NCBI GenBank assembly: GCA_038745295.1
Contig: JBCDLN010000239.1
Location: 1-6,429, forward strand
Reading direction: 5' to 3'
DNA length: 6,429 nucleotides
Source: Acuticoccus sp038745295
GTDB taxonomy: Bacteria; Pseudomonadota; Alphaproteobacteria; Rhizobiales; Amorphaceae
Position 1 is the stretch's first letter; each line of letters opens with the position of its first letter. The notes under the pieces are model-generated. The model saw only the letters and a list, made by a program, of their open reading frames with translations. It was not told the origin of the DNA and did no database searches. The translations under genes were made by a program, and so were the position numbers. Of this stretch, positions 5,270 through 6,429 are shown piece after piece.

Positions 5270-6429
5270 TTACGCCTCGACTCTTGCCCGCCGCGGGAGC
5301 GGCCAGTTCGCTTCATCGACTTCAATCCCCAACGTCTGAGCGCGCGACAGCCGTGGCGGCGGGGTGACAAACCAGCTCGATCCGCCCACCCCGGTGGCCA
5401 CACGGCGCACGATTTCGCGCGCACCTTGGTCCATGCCCGGCGGATCATAAAAGCTCCCTTTGAGCTGTGTGGCCCTTGCGAGTGCGCGCACAAACACATC
5501 CACCGCATCGGGATCGGGCGCTTTGGGGTTTTCCCAGAAGGTATCAAGGGGTTGCTGGTCCGTGAGCCGCTCAATGTCATAGACGGCTGCACCTAAGGTC
5601 TTCACAGGGCGCGCTTCGCGCAATGCCGTGAGCCCCACGGTGGAGTTCACCAACACAACACCTGAGGTGTGCTCCAGCATGTCAGCCAGGGGGCCGGCGG
5701 ATAACAACCGGATCCGACCGGTTAACCCGTGGACATGCTTGGCTTCTTTGAGCGTCTTGCGCCAGTTTTGAAGCCCATTGTCCAGCGGATGGATTTTAAC
5801 AAGGAGAAGCGCCCCCGCCGGCGCACCACGGGCGAAAGAGCCGAAGATCTCATCCACCAAGGTGGCAAAGTCGTGGTACTTGGAATTGTGGCGGATTTGA
5901 TAGTCTTCCTGAAGCTGCATGGGAAACAGGAAGAAGGGCTTACCTTCGGCAATGATCTTCTGGGTCTTGGCGTCGGCGCGGCTGCGGGCCCATTGCCGGC
6001 GCACCAATTGGGGCAGCCAGGATAGATACTCACGAATGGGGTGATGGGCTCTGTCGCGCTCATAATGGGGGTAAAGCCCCGTGGCAAAGACGCGGGTGAG
6101 GGTGTGCGACACATCGAAATAGGCCTCTTTCGCAAAAGAGTGGCCGAACTGAATGGTCGGGTCGATCTGTGGGGCCCCGTCCGCGATGGCTTTGATGTGG
6201 TCCCAGGCGGTGGGAAAGCGCGAGAAGAGGCCCATGCCGCCAGGCTCTAGCGTCAGCCAGTCGGGGCGGAGGTAGCCGTTTTCCACCGCGTAGGGCGTTG
6301 CGCCTAGGCCATTGGCCACCCCTTCGGCGATCTGGTGGTAGGGGAGGCGATCGGCAAAATAGAGCACATCCGTGATGGCTTCTCGCCGCATCAGCCTCGT
6401 CAAAAACGGGGCAAACTCGGTGAGAGTGC
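5270..6429 (-). CDS. kpsS: KpsS-type capsular polysaccharide protein (beta-Kdo transferase family), partial at N-terminus
   Basis: The frame runs open through the right window edge. The TTG at 6403 is not a good start: the eight in-frame residues upstream (TLTEFAPF) continue the protein, and KpsS proteins have a further N-terminal Rossmann segment. About 385 residues are visible, with perhaps 60-80 missing. Numbered from the first whole codon in the window, the family motifs are ENGYLRPDW (49-57), PMQLQEDYQIR (169-179), KIHPLD (211-216) and NSTVGL (261-266), the Capsule_synth (KpsS/LipB) fold. The YLRPDW form points to KpsS rather than KpsC. Known KpsS proteins work at the cytoplasmic face of the inner membrane and add the first beta-Kdo to lyso-phosphatidylglycerol, building the linker for ABC-exported capsules. 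It converges on the synthetase gene with a 45-bp gap and is transcribed from the right, probably as the end of a capsule operon outside the window. Confidence 0.85.
   Translation of the reverse strand, partial: TLTEFAPFLTRLMRREAITDVLYFADRLPYHQIAEGVANGLGATPYAVENGYLRPDWLTLEPGGMGLFSRFPTAWDHIKAIADGAPQIDPTIQFGHSFAKEAYFDVSHTLTRVFATGLYPHYERDRAHHPIREYLSWLPQLVRRQWARSRADAKTQKIIAEGKPFFLFPMQLQEDYQIRHNSKYHDFATLVDEIFGSFARGAPAGALLLVKIHPLDNGLQNWRKTLKEAKHVHGLTGRIRLLSAGPLADMLEHTSGVVLVNSTVGLTALREARPVKTLGAAVYDIERLTDQQPLDTFWENPKAPDPDAVDVFVRALARATQLKGSFYDPPGMDQGAREIVRRVATGVGGSSWFVTPPPRLSRAQTLGIEVDEANWPLPRRARVEA

Noticed and set aside
4924..5592. 222-codon minus-strand frame overlapping both the synthetase end and the kpsS end
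   Set aside because: It is out of frame with the kpsS-type gene and covers two well-supported genes; no recognisable motif.
5729..6250. Plus-strand open frames (98 and 69 codons) opposite the kpsS-type gene
   Set aside because: They lie inside a gene with strong family motifs on the other strand and have no recognisable domain.

Overview
The window looks like chromosomal DNA of a free-living alphaproteobacterium, probably Hyphomicrobiales/Rhodobacterales-like. This is inferred from the high GC content, strong GC bias at third codon positions, the X-W-V order of the betaine-type ABC operon, and a KpsS-type capsule protein next door. No taxonomic marker gene is present, so the assignment is tentative.

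Region 1 (about 1-3424, + strand) is a complete ProU-type ABC importer operon for a quaternary amine or other compatible solute such as glycine betaine. It encodes a periplasmic binding protein (proX), an inner-membrane permease (proW) and an ATPase with a C-terminal CBS pair (proV). The two gaps between these genes (75 and about 110 bp) each carry a GC-rich stem-loop. The first is an 11-bp hairpin with a 3-nt loop, a good candidate for partial termination or mRNA stabilisation that would keep the binding protein in excess over the permease. The second ends directly against the proV Shine-Dalgarno.

Region 2 (3425-3634) is a gap with no clear promoter or terminator. On the minus strand it holds a possible 50-codon ORF with coding-like GC3.

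Region 3 (3635-5224, + strand) is a full-length AMP-forming acyl-CoA synthetase of the medium-chain/acetyl-CoA-synthetase-like type, with all core motifs and the catalytic lysine intact. It may be independent, or it may activate a carboxylate related to the solute imported by Region 1. The sequence does not decide this.

Region 4 (5270-6429, - strand) converges on the synthetase gene across 45 bp. It is a KpsS-type capsule polysaccharide protein (beta-Kdo transferase family), cut at its N-terminus by the window edge, which suggests a capsule or surface-polysaccharide locus to the right.

No rRNA, tRNA, CRISPR array, insertion sequence, phage gene or obvious defence system is visible. I do not see convincing evidence of an undescribed system. 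The best leads are the intercistronic RNA structures, the small minus-strand ORF, and the unresolved substrates of the transporter and ligase.
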